Of a DNA stretch of 64,000 bases, positions 42,990 through 53,749 are shown piece after piece (position 1 is the stretch's first letter; each line of letters opens with the position of its first letter). Position numbers and translations under genes: made by a program. The notes under the pieces were generated by a model. That model did no database searches. It was not told where the DNA came from and saw only the letters and a program-made list of their open reading frames with translations. This DNA comes from Atherix ibis (Eukaryota; Arthropoda; Insecta; Diptera; Athericidae), in contig CATQJD010000001.1 in assembly GCA_958298945.1 (NCBI GenBank), positions 355,001 through 419,000 on the forward strand. Direction: 5' to 3'.

Positions 42990-43940
42990 TCGGTACAAGT
43001 TATATGTTGGGTGTAAAGAAATATTTGTACGCAGTTGGTTGCCTTGCAGATGGAACACATCTTGGTTTTTCATACATAATTTTCTTATGCACACTTTTGC
43101 ATTAGAATCTCCCAAATTTAGCTCGTATATTAGTACATCCATCCTATTAGGATGTTTCGAATTACCCATGTAAGAAGTATCTGCGACCGTGCCATCCTGG
43201 ATCCACCGGTTCTCGTCAGATCACCGAAGTTAAGCAGTATTCTGTTTGTAGTATTATTATTATTGTACCCAAAGTCATTAATGTTTTTAAATAAATCCCG
43301 ATTTATGAATGTTCTCCCGTTCTCATGAGTATTACTAGCCTCGATTGTCAGGATTATGACATCCTGAAATGTTTGGCATCTTGCAGCATTGATGGTTGTC
43401 TGGAACTCAAAATTAATTCCTTTCTTAACGGTATTTAATGCCAAATTATTATTTATCTATCTTCATGATATATTCGGTCGCAGCCACTCCTAAGTCCATT
43501 AGGTAGACTTTATTTAATTCGGACATTGTAGTTCCAATTCTATTTGCAAAATTTTCCATACGGAAATTTCCTTGTCTTATTGCTGCACATTTGGATTGCA
43601 AATTAGGCACTGGTTTGAACATTTTTCGCCCGGTCTTCGATTTTTAAGGAATCATACATTTTGCTGAGTTCTAAAAAGTTTTCAGAATCATTATTGTCCC
43701 CTGAAAATTCTTGTAAATATGTCTAAGGTTGCCATTTTCATCGGCTGTGGTGGTATAATTGATAATCGGAATTTTGTATTTTATTAAGATTATCATAGTA
43801 TTTTATTATTATTTTCAGATCGAGGTCTTTAAATAGAAGAATTTTTTTTGTGCATAATATTTATATTACAATAATTTTATATAAATTAATATTGTAGTAA
43901 GTTTCGATGTTCGGTATTATATTTATATTAACTTTATGTT
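42990..43940 (-). pseudogene. Gypsy element D (antisense): gag-like region
   Basis: The minus-strand frame 43444-43245 reads KKGINFEFQTTINAARCQTF, then VIILTIEASNTHENGR, resembling the middle of gypsy gag (INAARC.TFQ.A). It is interrupted by the 5S-like insertion at about 43243. Further left (43169-42987) the frame holds Cys-rich and loop sequence without a clear knuckle. Moderate confidence, supported by its place between the LTR-like part (43980-44660) and integrase on the same strand. Confidence 0.5.
43183..43243 (+). other. 5S rRNA-like fragment (about 60 bp)
   Basis: 'GGTTCTCGTCAGATCACCGA' followed by AGTTAAGCAG is the conserved part of 5S rRNA that includes box A of the internal promoter; upstream 'CGACCGTGCCATCCTGG' fits helix I/II of 5S (CGACCATACCA...). 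Only the first half of the about 120-nt gene is present, so it is not functional. It lies within antisense gypsy gag-like sequence. It could be a 5S-derived SINE head or a captured 5S piece. Confidence 0.75.
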
Positions 43941-43979
43941 AAATTTAAGTGTAACTGTGGGCGAGTCTGACTCAGTGAA

Positions 43980-44660
43980 GTAGACCATCGCACTCCTGAT
44001 GTCGTATTTGATTTTCTGCCTCTTCTGAAGTACCTGGTGTCTTCAAGCACCACGTGTTCCCCTGTGTGGATTTTCTTCATCTTCCTATAGCTTGCTATGT
44101 CTAAGCCCGCAGTCGGCAGTGTCTGTGCATCCGCAGTTATGATATTCTACTGTTAAATGTGAATCCGAAATCAGGTTGTTGCGGAGAAGATGGTCTCACT
44201 GCGCAACCTAAATTCAGGTTGAGCATTAAGGCATTTGGTGTCTATGCCGGTGAAAGTGCAATATTATAGATGGTCTCTTCAAGAAAAGCCGATCTCATAA
44301 GCCGTGTTACCTAGGATGATATTGCAATACATACTTATATGCAAAATCGTTCTAAATTTCCTTATTTAATTTATTTGCGATTCTTGGTCCAGAAAATCTG
44401 GAGTATTTATACAAATTTCTTACTTATAATATTCCTTGTACATAATGTAAGAATGTACATAAGCAGAAGTGCATAGAGACATGAGAGTCTGAACTGCCAA
44501 CCCAAACGTCATAAGTGTTATGTGCTTATGACAGAATGCGTTAGCATTTCAAAACAGACTCTCAGTCACAAACCGCTATCGATGATGCCTATGCCTGACT
44601 ATGGTATAATGCAAGTAGTAGCGAAAAAAAGAACAATTAGCGTAGGAATGTGTATGGAGT
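43980..44660 (-). repeat. Probable 5' LTR region of gypsy element D (antisense)
   Basis: On the minus strand there is TATAAATACTCC near 44415, an AATAAATTAAATAAGG polyadenylation-like stretch near 44370 and a GC-balanced 3' part up to about 43980, upstream of gag-like sequence. The LTR ends were not resolved. Confidence 0.45.
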
Positions 44661-44869
44661 GGAGGAATGTATACGGATAAGTCTTATTTTCCTTTTTTCA
44701 CGATCAATATAATTCGTGCTCACACTCAATGTCTATTCACTACACATTATAGTCCAACACGGACAGCATCGATTATATTTTGCAGACAAATTACTCACAA
44801 TAATAAGGATTTCGGTCATTGCGCAAAATCGTGGTTATCGATAATAATTCAATGCACCAAACATCCGCT

Positions 44870-45170
44870 TCCATATCTATTCAATCCATTCTTACCATAG
44901 TTGACAGATTTCCGGGGTGGTCAGAAGCATATCCTGTGTCAGGTACTTCCACTGAAACAGTCTTAAAATTATTTGCTGCGCAATGTTTATCTAGGTTTGG
45001 TGTACCGTCTATTTTAACAATGGATCGTGATCCGCGCCTTTCATTTTTAACAATGGATCGTGATTTCTTTCGCGCCTTTCTACTGCGGTAACTAATTTAA
45101 TTGGTACACACCATATTAAAACTACAGTCTACCACCCGGAAGCGATTTCACAGATATCTTAAATCATAAC
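44870..45170 (+). pseudogene. Gypsy integrase fragment (separate element)
   Basis: Sense frame: TIVDRFPGWSEAYPVSGTST, then LSRFGVPSILTMDRD, the integrase core with Asp in VDR and the second one in MDRD (usually TDRG). It is followed by HHIKTTVYHPE-like sequence. A 33-bp stretch ('TTTTAACAATGGATCGTGAT' plus CGCGCC) is duplicated in tandem at about 45010-45075, right on the second catalytic Asp. No other part of this element seen. Confidence 0.75.
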
Positions 45171-45888
45171 TTACGGATAAATACAGCACCCCTTATTAGA
45201 GAACCGAATTGCCAATTGTCTTACTCAGAATATCTGTCGCGTATCAAGAGGAATTACAATTTTTGCGATAGAAATTTTGTATGAACAAATTCTGTGAATT
45301 CCTGGTGAAAATTTTGCCAAAAATCCCGTTTTCGAAACAAACATGTATTGTACCTTATCTCAGAAACTTGTCAATTTATGCAAAACCTGTGATAATCAGA
45401 GCCAAAAAAAATAAAAATTAAACTGGCATATTCATTCCAAAAACCTTAAGAAGTTGCTAACAAATTTTCATATGGGTCGACAAAGTAGAAAAATCTCTAC
45501 AAAAGCCGTATGAAGATAATCTTTCAGTCATAAGAAGATTGAAGAAGCATATTGTGTTTGACGTGAGTAGGAAAAATATGTCATTGTTAATCGATCGGTT
45601 AAAAATCCAGGTTTTGGTATATTGAGTATCGACTAATGCAAATTCGCAACTTTAAAATTCCACTCAATAGAAATTAAAATTTTTTAAAAAGATTTTTGCA
45701 GATAACTAAAACTACAACATAGTGATAAGCAGATTTATAATAGTAATAATTAATGTGGGGGTTTATATATCCATCGAATTTCTCAGGCTAGCGTGTGCTT
45801 ATGTTAAAATATAGTAAAATGTTGAAATCTAGGACTAGCAGAACAGGACTATGATCCAAATTCAGATCCAAGAGGAAATTTACATGTA
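45171..45888. other. Stretch without recognised gene
   Basis: AT-rich; no frames with homology. Confidence 0.5.
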
Positions 45889-47518
45889 CAGTGTTGCTCA
45901 AAACAAAATTTGAAATTCAGTTTTTTCAATATATAATTTTTTTATTAAACAACTTAGGATTTTTTTTTATTTTTATAACTTATATTTATAAATTAAATTT
46001 AAAAAACAAAAAACTTCAACATAGTACTGCACATGTGCAAAACAATAGCAACTTGTTATTGCAATATTATTTTTATTGGATTGTTTGGATATTATTTTAA
46101 TATTTGGTGGCAAATCCTTTATTTTTTATAACGGCTTTACATCTTCTCGGCATCGACTCCAATAAATTATTAATAAATTGAGTGGGGATGTTTTTCCAGG
46201 CCTCACAGATTTGAACGAAAAGTTCGTCCTTGTTTTTACAGTTTTCTCTGTTAATTCTCCTGTCTACGATTTCCCATAAATTCTCTATTGGGTTGAGATC
46301 CGGAGATTGTGCAGGCCACTTCATTACGGTTATTTTATTCATCGCAAACCAAGATGTCACTGATTTAGCGGTGTGTTTGGGGTCATTATCTTGTTGAAAT
46401 GTCCACCTTAAGGATATTTCTTCATCCGCATATGGCAACATTACATTTTCCAAAATGTCCTTGTAGACATATTGGTCCATTATATTGTTTATTTGGTGAA
46501 TTGGACCATGTCCATGTCCTGAAAAACACCCCCAGGCTATTGTACCACCGCCTCCATGTTTAACCGTTCCCTTACAATATTTTGGATTTAGCGATTCGTT
46601 GATAGGTCTCCGAACGCGGTGCAAACCATCGGATCCTTTTAAATTAAATTTTGATTCGTCTGAGAATAACACGGATTTCCATTTTGTTAAGGTCCAATTA
46701 ATATGGTCCTTTGCAAATTGGAGTCGGGCTCTCCTGTTCTTAGCCGAAATAAATGGTTTCTTTCTTACTTTAAACGATGGCAGCCCACCATAAACGGCTC
46801 GTCGACGAATAGTGCATGTGGCAATATCAAGATCTAATTTAGTTTTAATTTGACGGGAAGAAATATACGGATCCTTTTTTTCACGGAGAATTAACATATC
46901 TTCCCGTTTTGTTGTTTTTTGTGGTCTGCCACCTAGATGCACAGTCTGGACATTAATATTTTTTATATAAAATGCAATTATTCGGCATATAATTGATTTA
47001 TTAATGGAATATTTCTCTGCTAAATCTTTCTGTGAAATCCCATTTTTATAATCTAAAATTACAATAGTTTCTCTTTAAAATTTGTAGAATATTTATTTTT
47101 TGCCATATTGAGTCACTGCTTCAGACAACTATTCTGCCCAACAAATCAAACAATACTGGAATTGATATTGTTCACAATTGTGGGCTGATCAATTAAATAA
47201 ATACTAACGGTGCTTACAAAAATACTTTAAAAGCGATGTTATCATTCAATAATACTTGAATAACGGTAATTTCTCTAAAAAATAGTATTGCAATAACAAG
47301 TTGCTATTTGTTTTGCACATGTGCAGTACTATGTGATATTATTTAAACCGTTATATTTTTTTGAAACTCTAAAGAAATGTTGAGGTTTTTTGTTTTTTAA
47401 ATTTAATTTATAAATATAAGTTATAAAAAAAAAAAAATCCTAAGTTGTTTAATAAAAAAATTATATATTAAAAAAACTGAATTTCAAATTTCAGTTGCTT
47501 TTGTTTTGAGCAACACTT
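45889..47518 (-). mobile_element. Tc1-like element with about 220-bp inverted repeats
   Basis: 1630 bp. The left end 'CAGTGTTGCTCAAAACAAAA' and right end 'TTTTGTTTTGAGCAACACTT' pair with each other, and the pairing continues about 220 bp inward to 'GCACATGTGCAAAACAATAG' (left) and its complement (right). TA on both sides (45887-45888, 47519-47520). Between them is a transposase on the minus strand with one frameshift. Long inverted repeats of this size are found in the IR-TIR type of Tc1 elements (e.g. Minos/Bari3-like). Copies with a repaired frame elsewhere could be active. Confidence 0.93.
46097..47106 (-). pseudogene. Tc1-like transposase (DD34E), one frameshift
   Basis: The ATG is at 47106 (MAKNKYSTNFK); about 11 codons later a 1-bp change shifts the frame near 47073. 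The reading then continues VILDYKNGISQKDLAEKYSI (first helix-turn-helix), the GRPQKTT linker and a second HTH, into the 281-codon frame 46942-46097. Catalytic residues: Asp in LFSDESKF, Asp in QQDNDPKHTA and Glu in SPDLNPIENLWE with exactly 34 residues between the last two (DD34E). A glycine-rich box (KHGGGGTIAWGCF) is present. About 335 codons in total, the normal length. Otherwise it has no stops. It would cut and paste at TA sites. Confidence 0.9.
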
Positions 47519-47548
47519 TATGTAAGAGGAATGCACGGGTTATAAAAT

Positions 47549-47670
47549 AATGTTGTTTGTTGGTGGTTGTTATTTTTTGTTGGTTGCTTTTGGTTATGTT
47601 GTTTGTTGGTTGTTGTTGTTGTTTCTTGTTGGTTGCTGTTGTTATTTGTTGTTGTTTGTTGTTTTACAGG
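47549..47670. repeat. TTG/GTT-rich microsatellite-like tract
   Basis: Imperfect GTTGTT and GGTTGTT repeats interrupted by TTTT. Adjacent to the Tc1 right end. Confidence 0.8.
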
Positions 47671-47679
47671 CTAAAGGTT

Positions 47680-47965
47680 AATATAGCTATATTGTTGTTG
47701 ACTGTCAATGGAAAAACTCCATGGCTATATTGTTGTTGACTGTCAATGGGAGCTTGTCAATGGAAAAACTCAACTATATGGTTCCAGACCCAAATTGAGA
47801 ATATCAGTGGGTTATCTGAAATGACAGTGATATGATGAATGAAGAGGCGACCGTAAGTCAATATATATCAGGATTGGACTTTTTTGTTTGACAAACTATG
47901 GGTAAATATAACTATATTTTTGTTGACAGCTTGTCAATGGAAAAACTCAACTGTACAGATCCAGA
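47680..47965. repeat. Short direct repeats
   Basis: 'TATTGTTGTTGACTGTCAAT' occurs at about 47690 and 47727. A related 'TTTTTGTTGACAGCTTGTCA' is at about 47917. Each is followed by GGAAAAACTC. About 40-bp period for the first two. Origin unknown. Confidence 0.7.
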
Positions 47966-48571
47966 TCCAGATTGTATTGGAGCTTTGTGAACGTTTAAAG
48001 AATTAACGATCCAGTTCTTCAGTATGCAAATTGTCCTAAAAATTTAAGTTAATAACAAATGCCGGCAATTGTGCATTGGCAGCCTTTCGAATACAAGTTG
48101 AGCATCCAATATGTTATGCTTCTCATTAAATAAATTCTCATGAAATATGTTACTCAACTATAATAACCTCATTCCTTGTTTATATTTAAGAAATTTAAAA
48201 TGTTAGGCCTGAAAGGTAGAAATGTGGCACAAAAGGTTCATAAACGACTTCATAGGTTATTAGCTTAATTAAAGAAGTATAATTTAATATTAAATTTAAT
48301 TAATGGAAAGCAAAACCAGATTGCAGTTTTTAGAGTGGAATCAATATAGAAAGTAATGTTTGAGAAATGTAGAACCAATATAATATAATTTTAATGAAAA
48401 TATTTTTATAGAAAAAAATGCAGTCTAAAGAGCACATTATAAATAACAACTTTCCGTCCATTTTCAATATATTGAAGTCCATTTTTTCATATATTTAGAT
48501 ATTTAACGTTTTGCGTTTCAATCAATTTAAAAATATTGACAAAAATTTATTGATCCGGTTTATGTATTCGT
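47966..48571. other. AT-rich stretch without recognised gene
   Basis: No coding signal. Confidence 0.5.
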
Positions 48572-48780
48572 ACGACTTAACATAGCTCTGGTGTGTTATG
48601 CACATTTTATAAGAGCGGTCCCGGAGAGTTGTAGAGTATTCCAGAAAGTTCGGTTCCAAAATGTTCAAGAAGCACGCTGGAGCAGTATATATACGAGTGC
48701 TGTTCGACAGCGAAATTCAGTCTGAAAAGTAATTCAGGAACGACAGTCGGCAATTGTACTCATATATGTACACGTATGTA
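48572..48780 (+). repeat. Partial LTR of the gypsy A family
   Basis: Shares with 24215: 'ACGACTTAA.ATAGCTCTGG', the block CGGTTCC.AA(A/T)ATT and GAAGCAC, a TATATATACGA TATA-like box and 'TTCAGTCTGAAAAG'. Only the first 200 bp of the LTR remain, without adjoining gag. Confidence 0.75.
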
Positions 48781-48909
48781 CGTAACCAAACGTACGTATG
48801 TGCCATTTGTTGATCAAAACCAGTTAGAAAACGTCTAATTATAATTAAAATGAAGACATATAAGTACGAGAATAATCGAGTTTATTAAGAATTAATTTCA
48901 GTTATAATA

Positions 48910-48960
48910 ATTACTTGAAAAAGTTCGTGGCGTAATTTTGAATAAAATAAAGGTGCTTAA
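48910..48960. other. Mariner-like terminus
   Basis: 'TTGAAAAAGTTCGTGGCGTA' then GGTGCTTAAATCAGA, parallel to the terminus region at 23930-23975 (GAAAAAGTTCGTGGCTC ... CGCTTAAATCAGA). Isolated end without adjoining transposase. Confidence 0.55.
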
Positions 48961-49019
48961 ATCAGATTGTGAAAATCAATTTATTCATTGAGATATTAAA
49001 TCAGAGGCTTAACATTTTC

Positions 49020-49470
49020 TTCCATACAGGTTTTGTAGAAAATTTTGTCTGGTTCATCCCTTTTAAATTTCATCCAGCATATTTATAGCCAATGTATAAT
49101 TTCTCCGTGACATTGCCTTTTCTAGAGATTTGGTAAAGACAAAATCTTCTTGTTTCATATCATATGAAAGAAAGTTATTTTTTCCCGGCTGTTTTTTATT
49201 ACATAATAACAGTCTTGAGCTGTATATGAATAATCATTTTTCTTTAGTGCTATTTTCGCAACTCCAAAATCGGTCGTTTGGAAGAAATGAATGACCCGAC
49301 AATAGAAATTTATGGTAAATAACATTTATGTTATTGTCACCTGATTGATCAATCCATAACCACATCAATGCGAGCTTTACACTTCGGTTGTGTCCGGTAC
49401 GCATGCCAATGTATGCTATAATATGGTCTTGAGTTGTAATATTTTGCATACACATAAACTTTGTTGTCAT
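49020..49470 (-). pseudogene. Transposase-derived fragment with LPNDRxF motif
   Basis: The minus-strand 78-codon frame has IAYIGMRTGHNRSVKLALMW followed by HKFLLSGHSFLPNDRFW; downstream in other frames are DCYYVIKNSREK. This HKFLxSGHSxLPNDRDF pattern occurs in a widespread group of insect transposon-derived proteins whose superfamily I cannot state with certainty. Broken by frameshifts. Confidence 0.45.
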
Positions 49471-49794
49471 GAAAATTATAAAAATCTTCGGTCAGAACAT
49501 TCATATTTCGCTAAAAGTATGAAACAAATTATCAGGATTTGAAAGTACCTTCCGATATCATACAAGAATGCGTTATAATTGTTTGGGATAAAAGAAATCC
49601 ATTATTTTTTCGCTAGATGGTTGTAGTGGTATATATCTTGAAAAGTATTGATCAAATAAGTTCAGACTTGTGCTCGTTGGAAAAGTGACATTCCGTACTA
49701 AAAAAAATCTTTCACTATCTTTTGATGGTCGATTCATTTGTAATTTAGGGTGTAAAAGATGGAAAATTCGGTGTATTTTACAATTTATTTTGCT

Positions 49795-50222
49795 AAGAGA
49801 TACACCTCGTAAAGAAAGGCCCGTCGTCGAAAATGTCGATAAAATCATGCAAACGATCGAAGTCAAGTGGACCGTTTGAAGCTAGCGATTGACGAGAAGC
49901 GGCCAAAATTGACTGACGTGAGAGGTGTGTTCCATCAGGACAACGCCAGGCCACACCGTGACTCACCAGAAACTCCGGAAGCTTTGTTGGAAAGTTTTGC
50001 TGCATCTTTCTTATAGTCCGAAACTGGCACTAAGCGATTTCCATCCTTTTCTATTATTGCAAAATAAGATTATGAAAATTGCTTAGTTGAGTTTTTCGCC
50101 GTTATGGACCAGGTTTCTATGAGAGAGATATTATGAAGTTACCTTTAAAATGGCAACAAATTATAAAACAAAACAGTGCATATTTTTCATCCAAATCGGA
50201 CAATCCGAACCATATTAAATAA
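49795..50222 (+). pseudogene. Mariner transposase fragment (internally deleted)
   Basis: Three pieces in order. First, ERPVVENVDKIMQTIEVKWT is the linker/HTH region. Second, KLAIDEKRPKLTDVRGVFHQDNARPH has the second catalytic Asp in HQDNARPH. Third, from about 50115, RDIMKLPLKWQQIIKQNSAY is the C-terminus, ending in a stop near 50222. The first Asp region is deleted between pieces 1 and 2. It is a different copy from those at 23926 and 42170. Confidence 0.8.
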
Positions 50223-50479
50223 AGTCTTTTATTTTTTTATAAAGAATGCTAATAGATATTGCTTTTTACCCCATAGCAATATTTATTAGCGTTCTTTGGT
50301 CTAAGTTTAAATATTCTTTTATATATTTTATAGTAAGTTCTGCAGTGCTTAAACTGATACAATGTTCTTCTATTAGGCTGCTGTTTTCATCAGGGGTTGA
50401 GGTAACTTTATCCTTCATATTTAGCCCATCACGTTTTTGATAAGTATCTTTATGTAGGTGATGAAAGTTTAAATTAAAG

Positions 50480-51330
50480 TCTTTCGTAAATTTTTTTCCA
50501 TATATTGTCTAACTAAAACATAAAAAGTATTTTTTATTTTTATACGAATAAAAGGAAAAATAAGGAAACTCCATTTGAAAATAAATTTAATAGTATTGAT
50601 ATAAGGCAATTCTGTCAAGAAGATATTTTTATTTTTTAAAATTTTTTTATTATCTGCAATTACAATTGTACTGTCACAAGCAGATTTACATAACATTTTA
50701 ATTACCAATCTTATGCATCATGAAGTGGAAGTAAACACCGATTGGTGTTTCTCCAACTAATTGTCTCTTAAGTTTCCGATGAGTGTTTCCGGGAAGGTCA
50801 GTACTGGACAATTCTCTCAAGTCGTTTACGATGATAGGATAAACGGGAGTGAAATTTTTTATAGGGGAAAATGCATAAGTTCTGAACAAAGAAAACATTT
50901 TGATCACGGTGTATTACGTTGTTATGAACATAAAAAGGAGCATCAACAATTTTACTGCAGATCTTGGATTGTAAGGCCTGGACGCGGTAGGAATTGGAAC
51001 GTTTCGTTGAACCCCAAAGTGCAATTCCATATGTCCAAATAAATTTTATAATTGTATTGCATATTAGAAGTTTACGTCTATTTGTTAGTTTCGAGCGTTT
51101 GTCCAGTAGTCCAAGAAGTTGTAGGTAACGTCTAGTGGCTTCAACTTTTTTTACTATGAGGGTTCCATGTTAATCTCTTATCCAGATAAAGTCCCAAATA
51201 ACGTACTTTATCATATTCTGGAATCATGTTGCTATTAAGGTATAAAGAGGCAGGTTTTCCTTGACAAAGTGTGGATGTATTTATAACCGAAATAATCATA
51301 TAAGTTGAAATTGACTGTTGACACATTATA
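50480..51330 (-). pseudogene. Jockey-type LINE, 3' fragment
   Basis: About 85% similar to 55830-56500, the 3' end of the LINE at 55830-60050. On the minus strand 51326-51141 reads LYLNSNMIPEYDKVRYLGLY, then LDKRLTWNPHSKK, the RT thumb of Jockey-like elements. Compared with the longer copy it lacks about 45 bp near 50760 (the 'GGAAGTTAGATTCCTCTAGA' block). 5' truncated, as is common for LINEs. Confidence 0.8.
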
Positions 51331-51718
51331 TTAATATAATATCCTCAATTTTGCTTAAAAATAGTATTAAAATAATTCAAATCCATCACGAAAATTGTCG
51401 ATCTGTGAAAGCTGTTTTTTTTAAAAAAAAATCATATATTCGGACGGAGCTCATTTTCACTTAGACTTCCATATTAAGCAAAATTGTCGTATTTGAGCAT
51501 CTAAAAATCCAAAAGCACTTTTTGCATAACAATACTAGGTCGGAGGCATCATTGGTCTGTATTTTTTGCGAAAATAAGGTTCATTATATGTCGTAAACGT
51601 AGTCGTTATGGACATTTCCATGTCTGTAAATGTAATCGTTATAGACATTTTCCCAATATTTATACCACAAATAATAATTTTAACATATATAGCAATAATA
51701 ATAATAATACAATAATAT
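51331..51718. other. AT-rich stretch without gene
   Basis: Contains a diverged direct repeat ('GTAGTCGTTATGGACATTTC' at about 51600 and a near copy at about 51626). Confidence 0.5.
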
Positions 51719-53581
51719 TGTTATGATTTACATAGATTCGATGGGTAGAGTACGGGACTGTTTTTGTTTATTTAGGATTTTCTTGATTTAACTGAGTTGT
51801 ATTTCAGAAAAAGTTCAGAAGTTTTTGTTTTGTCTAGGGCGGTCGAATGCTAGTTGAATCTTCTCGCTGTTTATCCACTTATACTATATTTCTCCAATCT
51901 AACTTTATCCGCTGATCACTCAAATAGCGTTTTTCTACCATGTGAGAACCAATAACTGTTCGAGATGCTCCTGTATCCAGTTAATTGACACTGTTTTATC
52001 AATTTATCCGTCTATTACCAGACCTTTTCTATCATTAGCCTGTAAAATTCTTATAATAGGTACTCTGTCCATAACAGCCTGCACGCAGACCTCTGCCATG
52101 ACGGTTATTCGTTTTTCTGATTCTGGGTTACTAGCTCGAAGCACAACTGCTATTCCTCCATTCGTAGTGTTTGACACCTTCTAATGTGGCCCAGTATTTT
52201 GCATCGGTGACATCTTAAACCGAACGGCGGCCATTTAAACTTGCACTAGTATGCTCGACCATAATTGCTCTAACCTAGTGCGTTCTCGGATCCCATTGTT
52301 ATGACGCTGAACTGCTCAATTTCCAGTGCCCACCTTCATTATGATGCTGAATCAGATCTAGCTGTGCTCAGAAGACATGCTCTAAATGACTCTCTCCGTA
52401 GCGTGATTCCAGCGCTTCTAATAAATGATCTTGTGTGACTTCACCACCAAGAGGCTCTTAAACTGTAAGAGCCTGCTCGCGTAGCCCGATTGTAAATACT
52501 GTTTGTGCCCGTTCATCTGTCCACGTATTTGCATTAGCCACAGATTCAAATTAACTTGTATGCCGCACTGACTGTTCTCAATTGCTCAACTTCAGCCATC
52601 CTTCTCTTCCACTATGTTGACTTCAGTCACAACTTTCACTTCTAGTTTGATTTTAGCCACCGCATTCTCTTCTACTTGGTTTACTTTGGATGCAACTTCT
52701 TCCATCAGCTTATTTTGGGATTCTTTGAAAGACGCCACAAGCTTCTGTTGCTGACTCTAAGCGATTTCTCTGTTCTTGTCGACAACTCTGTTCTCTATTA
52801 CAATTTAGGTGCTTCTGTAGATATTGATTCTGTTCTTTAATGAAGGCCAATAAATTGGACATATCAACTGCAGACTGTACGTCTACAGACAAAATTACGT
52901 GCATTTCTAACATTGCACATTCATCTTCTCCAGCCGCATCCTAATCAGCTGGCTGCTGTTTTCCACGTTCGGAACTGGGCTGTCTTGATGTTTTCGATAT
53001 TTTCCTCTCAATTTAACGCAAACATTTTACCCTATTCCACTTCTGACACCAAATTATGACGATTTTACGTAGATTCAATGGATAGAGTAAAATACTGTTT
53101 TTGATTATTTAGGATTTTCTTTATTTCACTGAGTTTTATTTCATAAATATTTCACAAGTGTTTGTTTGTTTAGGGCGAGCAAATCCTAGTTGAATATTCT
53201 CGGTGTTTTGCACTTTACACTATATTTCTCCGGTCTTTATCCGCCAATCACTCAAATACGCTTTTTCGTTTACACTTTCCAACTTTATATCGTCGTTCGC
53301 ACTACTAATACCCGACTTCAATCAGTCGTTCACGAATCGTTCAGACTAAACTCCTCCCGACTTTATTCGTTGTTCGCTCTTAATACTTGACTAACCAATC
53401 TTTCCTCAATCACTGTTCAGATTAAAGTCCCGATTTTATTTCGTCGTTCGCACTATTCAAACCCGACTTCAACCAGTCGTTCACGGATCGATGTTCAGAA
53501 TAAACCCATGCACTGGCGAGCAGCGCATTTATACTGCTCTGGCGTGTTTCTAGAACATTCCGGAATCGAACTTTCTGGAAT
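51719..53581 (-). mobile_element. Gypsy A-family element (antisense), LTR-gag-LTR remnant
   Basis: The right LTR (53053-53581) has the A-family landmarks in reverse (GTAGATTCAATGG, then CGCCAGAGCAGTATAAA on the minus strand) followed on the minus strand by primer-site variant 'TTGGTGTCAGAAGTGG' at 53052-53033. The left LTR fragment (51719-51944) starts TGTTATGA in + orientation and matches 53053-53280. Between them is antisense gag sequence without pol. Internal CGTTCGCACTA/CCCGACTTCAA blocks are repeated within the right LTR. Confidence 0.8.
51990..52990 (-). pseudogene. Gag region of the antisense gypsy A-family remnant
   Basis: The minus-strand frame 52913-52710 has MLEMHVILSVDVQSAVDMSN, then FIKEQNQYLQKHLNCNREQS, homologous to the coiled-coil stretch ERTEQNQRLQEQL of element A at 24760. 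Further left is sequence that may correspond to the gag end and protease start, in several frames. Broken. Confidence 0.65.
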
Positions 53582-53749
53582 AAAGAAATTAAGCATTAAA
53601 AAATTAATATGGTATGAAATTAACAATCTGGATGTGTCTTTATTTACTTTTAAAATTATTCACATTGCTTTATTTTTCAACTTTCGAAATCTGTTTATCA
53701 TTTCTCGACTGCACATAAAAATAATTAATGAGCAGTAGTCAAAATTTGG

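Noticed and set aside
47557..47739. 60-codon hydrophobic, Cys-rich frame that looks like a membrane protein
   Set aside because: It is the translation of the GTT-rich microsatellite tract.
49573..49866. 97-codon minus-strand frame
   Set aside because: It lies antisense to the mariner fragment and its flank, with no motif of its own.
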